NCBI GenBank assembly: GCA_963849695.1
Contig: CAWKIT010000026.1
Location: 1-64,000, forward strand
DNA length: 64,000 bases
DNA from: DASSUW01 sp963849695
GTDB lineage: Bacteria > Actinomycetota > Thermoleophilia > Solirubrobacterales > Solirubrobacteraceae
Reading direction: 5' to 3'
The notes under the pieces were generated by a model. That model had not been told where the DNA came from and did not search any database. It saw only the letters and a program-made list of their open reading frames with translations. The position numbers were made by a program, and so were the translations under genes. Positions 63,413 through 64,000 of the stretch are shown here, in pieces. How positions within the stretch are numbered: position 1 is the first letter of the stretch; the number at the start of each line of letters is the position of its first letter.

Positions 63413-64000
63413 CGATCGCGCAGGCGGTCGTCAACGACGCGTTCGTGCAGTTCACCGGCGCCGACGGCCCGATCGGGCGGCTCGAGACCGCCACCGTGCG
63501 GATCGCGCAGCCGTGGATCGAGGGCGAGGCATACGAGGTCGCGCTGATCACCTCGACCGGCGGCACGTTCGCGCACGAGATCCCCGTCGCGGTCGAGACG
63601 CCGGCCGAGGACCTGTCGTTCTTCGGGCTGATGGCGCTGCTCGGGATCTACGTCGGCGTGATCCCGATCGCGCTCGGCATGCTGTGGCTGCCGTGGGTGC
63701 GGCGGATCCCGCCCGAATGGCTGCGCGTGGTGATGGCGCTGACCGTCGGCCTGCTCGCGTTCCTGGCGATCGACGCCACGCTCGAGGGCTTCGAGCTGGC
63801 CGGCGAGGGCTCGCAGGCGTTCGGCGGCGCGGCGCTGGTGCTGGTCGGCGGCCTCGCCTCCTACCTGCTGCTGAGCGGGGTCTCGGAGTGGGTCTCGGCC
63901 CGCCGCGCGGGCGCGACCGGCGGCACCCTGGCGCTGCTGGTGGCGATCGGGATCGGGCTCCACAACCTCGGCGAGGGAGTGGCGATCGGGGCGGCGTACT
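63174..64000 (+). pseudogene. ZIP-family metal transporter, frameshifted, cut by window end
   Basis: ATG 63174 starts in the TGATG overlap with the oxidase. The N-terminal helix (MPAWLLGLIPLLLIMLAVGA) is followed by an extracytoplasmic part (TPGVIELTVRNDGPDA) that breaks frame at 63405-63409, in a GCGCG run. One base fewer restores VTIAQAVVNDAFVQF, about three further helices, and the ZIP signature GIGLHNLGEGVAIGAAY at the window edge. ZIP proteins import divalent metals; the N-terminal beta-rich domain is not usual for them. The C-terminus lies beyond 64000. Frame error or real mutation cannot be told apart here. Confidence 0.7.

Overview
The window is a very GC-rich bacterial chromosome segment, densely packed and with few intergenic gaps. 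Strong third-position GC bias, class-typical housekeeping genes (MurJ, MreBCD/PBP2/RodA, RpoD-type sigma, ClpXP, trigger factor), many four-base start/stop overlaps and TANNNT -10 boxes placed 7-13 nt before start codons all suggest Actinomycetota. The class Thermoleophilia, order Solirubrobacterales, fits best; that placement is inference from gene content, not a computed result.

Layout. 1-4413: the N-terminal part of murJ diverging from rpsT, a frameshifted DUF1707 gene, a 450-bp non-coding stretch, a secreted thermolysin-like metalloprotease and a small hypothetical. 4419-11662 (minus strand): leuS, a LOG-family protein, comEA, comEC and holA, with two copies of a 62-bp imperfect palindrome inserted exactly at gene borders. 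11724-12206: a PD-(D/E)XK homing-type endonuclease running into tRNA-Ala(GGC). 12248-28252 (minus): the block rne-rplU-rpmA ... obgE-proB-proA-nadD-rsfS-sensor kinase, broken in two places. A secreted RTX-like repeat protein sits between proA and proB. An SDR, a shattered RTX-like paralogue and a VOC/SRPBCC pair sit between obgE and rpmA. 28262-39794 (minus): cell-shape cluster mreB-mreC-mreD-mrdA-rodA, then valS-folC-(38-codon membrane ORF)-zinc ribbon-ndk-maf.

39833-44879 (plus): an HTH/nucleotidyltransferase pair behind an AT-rich operator, then TetR-glycerol-3-phosphate dehydrogenase and a MASE1 histidine kinase. 44887-48243 (minus): tig-clpP-clpX. 48364-49772: an RpoD-family sigma factor convergent with a STAS anti-sigma antagonist. 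49837-51266: phenylalanine 4-hydroxylase diverging from an AsnC/Lrp regulator. 51285-51471: an inverted pair of a non-coding repeat. 51549-57355: hydrolase, PLP decarboxylase, an unusual M15 peptidase lipoprotein, GST, a small basic protein and alkaline phosphatase. 57408-62079: acyl-CoA synthetase, MDR oxidoreductase and DUF2269 protein, converging on a Baeyer-Villiger-type monooxygenase. 62144-64000: a two-domain multicopper oxidase followed by a ZIP-type metal transporter with a frameshift, cut by the window end.

Nothing here is an obvious complete new defence or mobile system. The most unusual signals are the two families of short palindromic or inverted repeats, the interruption of a conserved operon by two RTX-like paralogues (one broken by many frameshifts), the endonuclease abutting tRNA-Ala, the MacB/FtsX-like domain apparently fused to an M15 peptidase, and the MCO-ZIP pair behind a metal-regulator-like palindrome. 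Single-base frame breaks occur in three places in otherwise intact coding sequence, so sequencing or assembly error must be excluded before calling pseudogenes.
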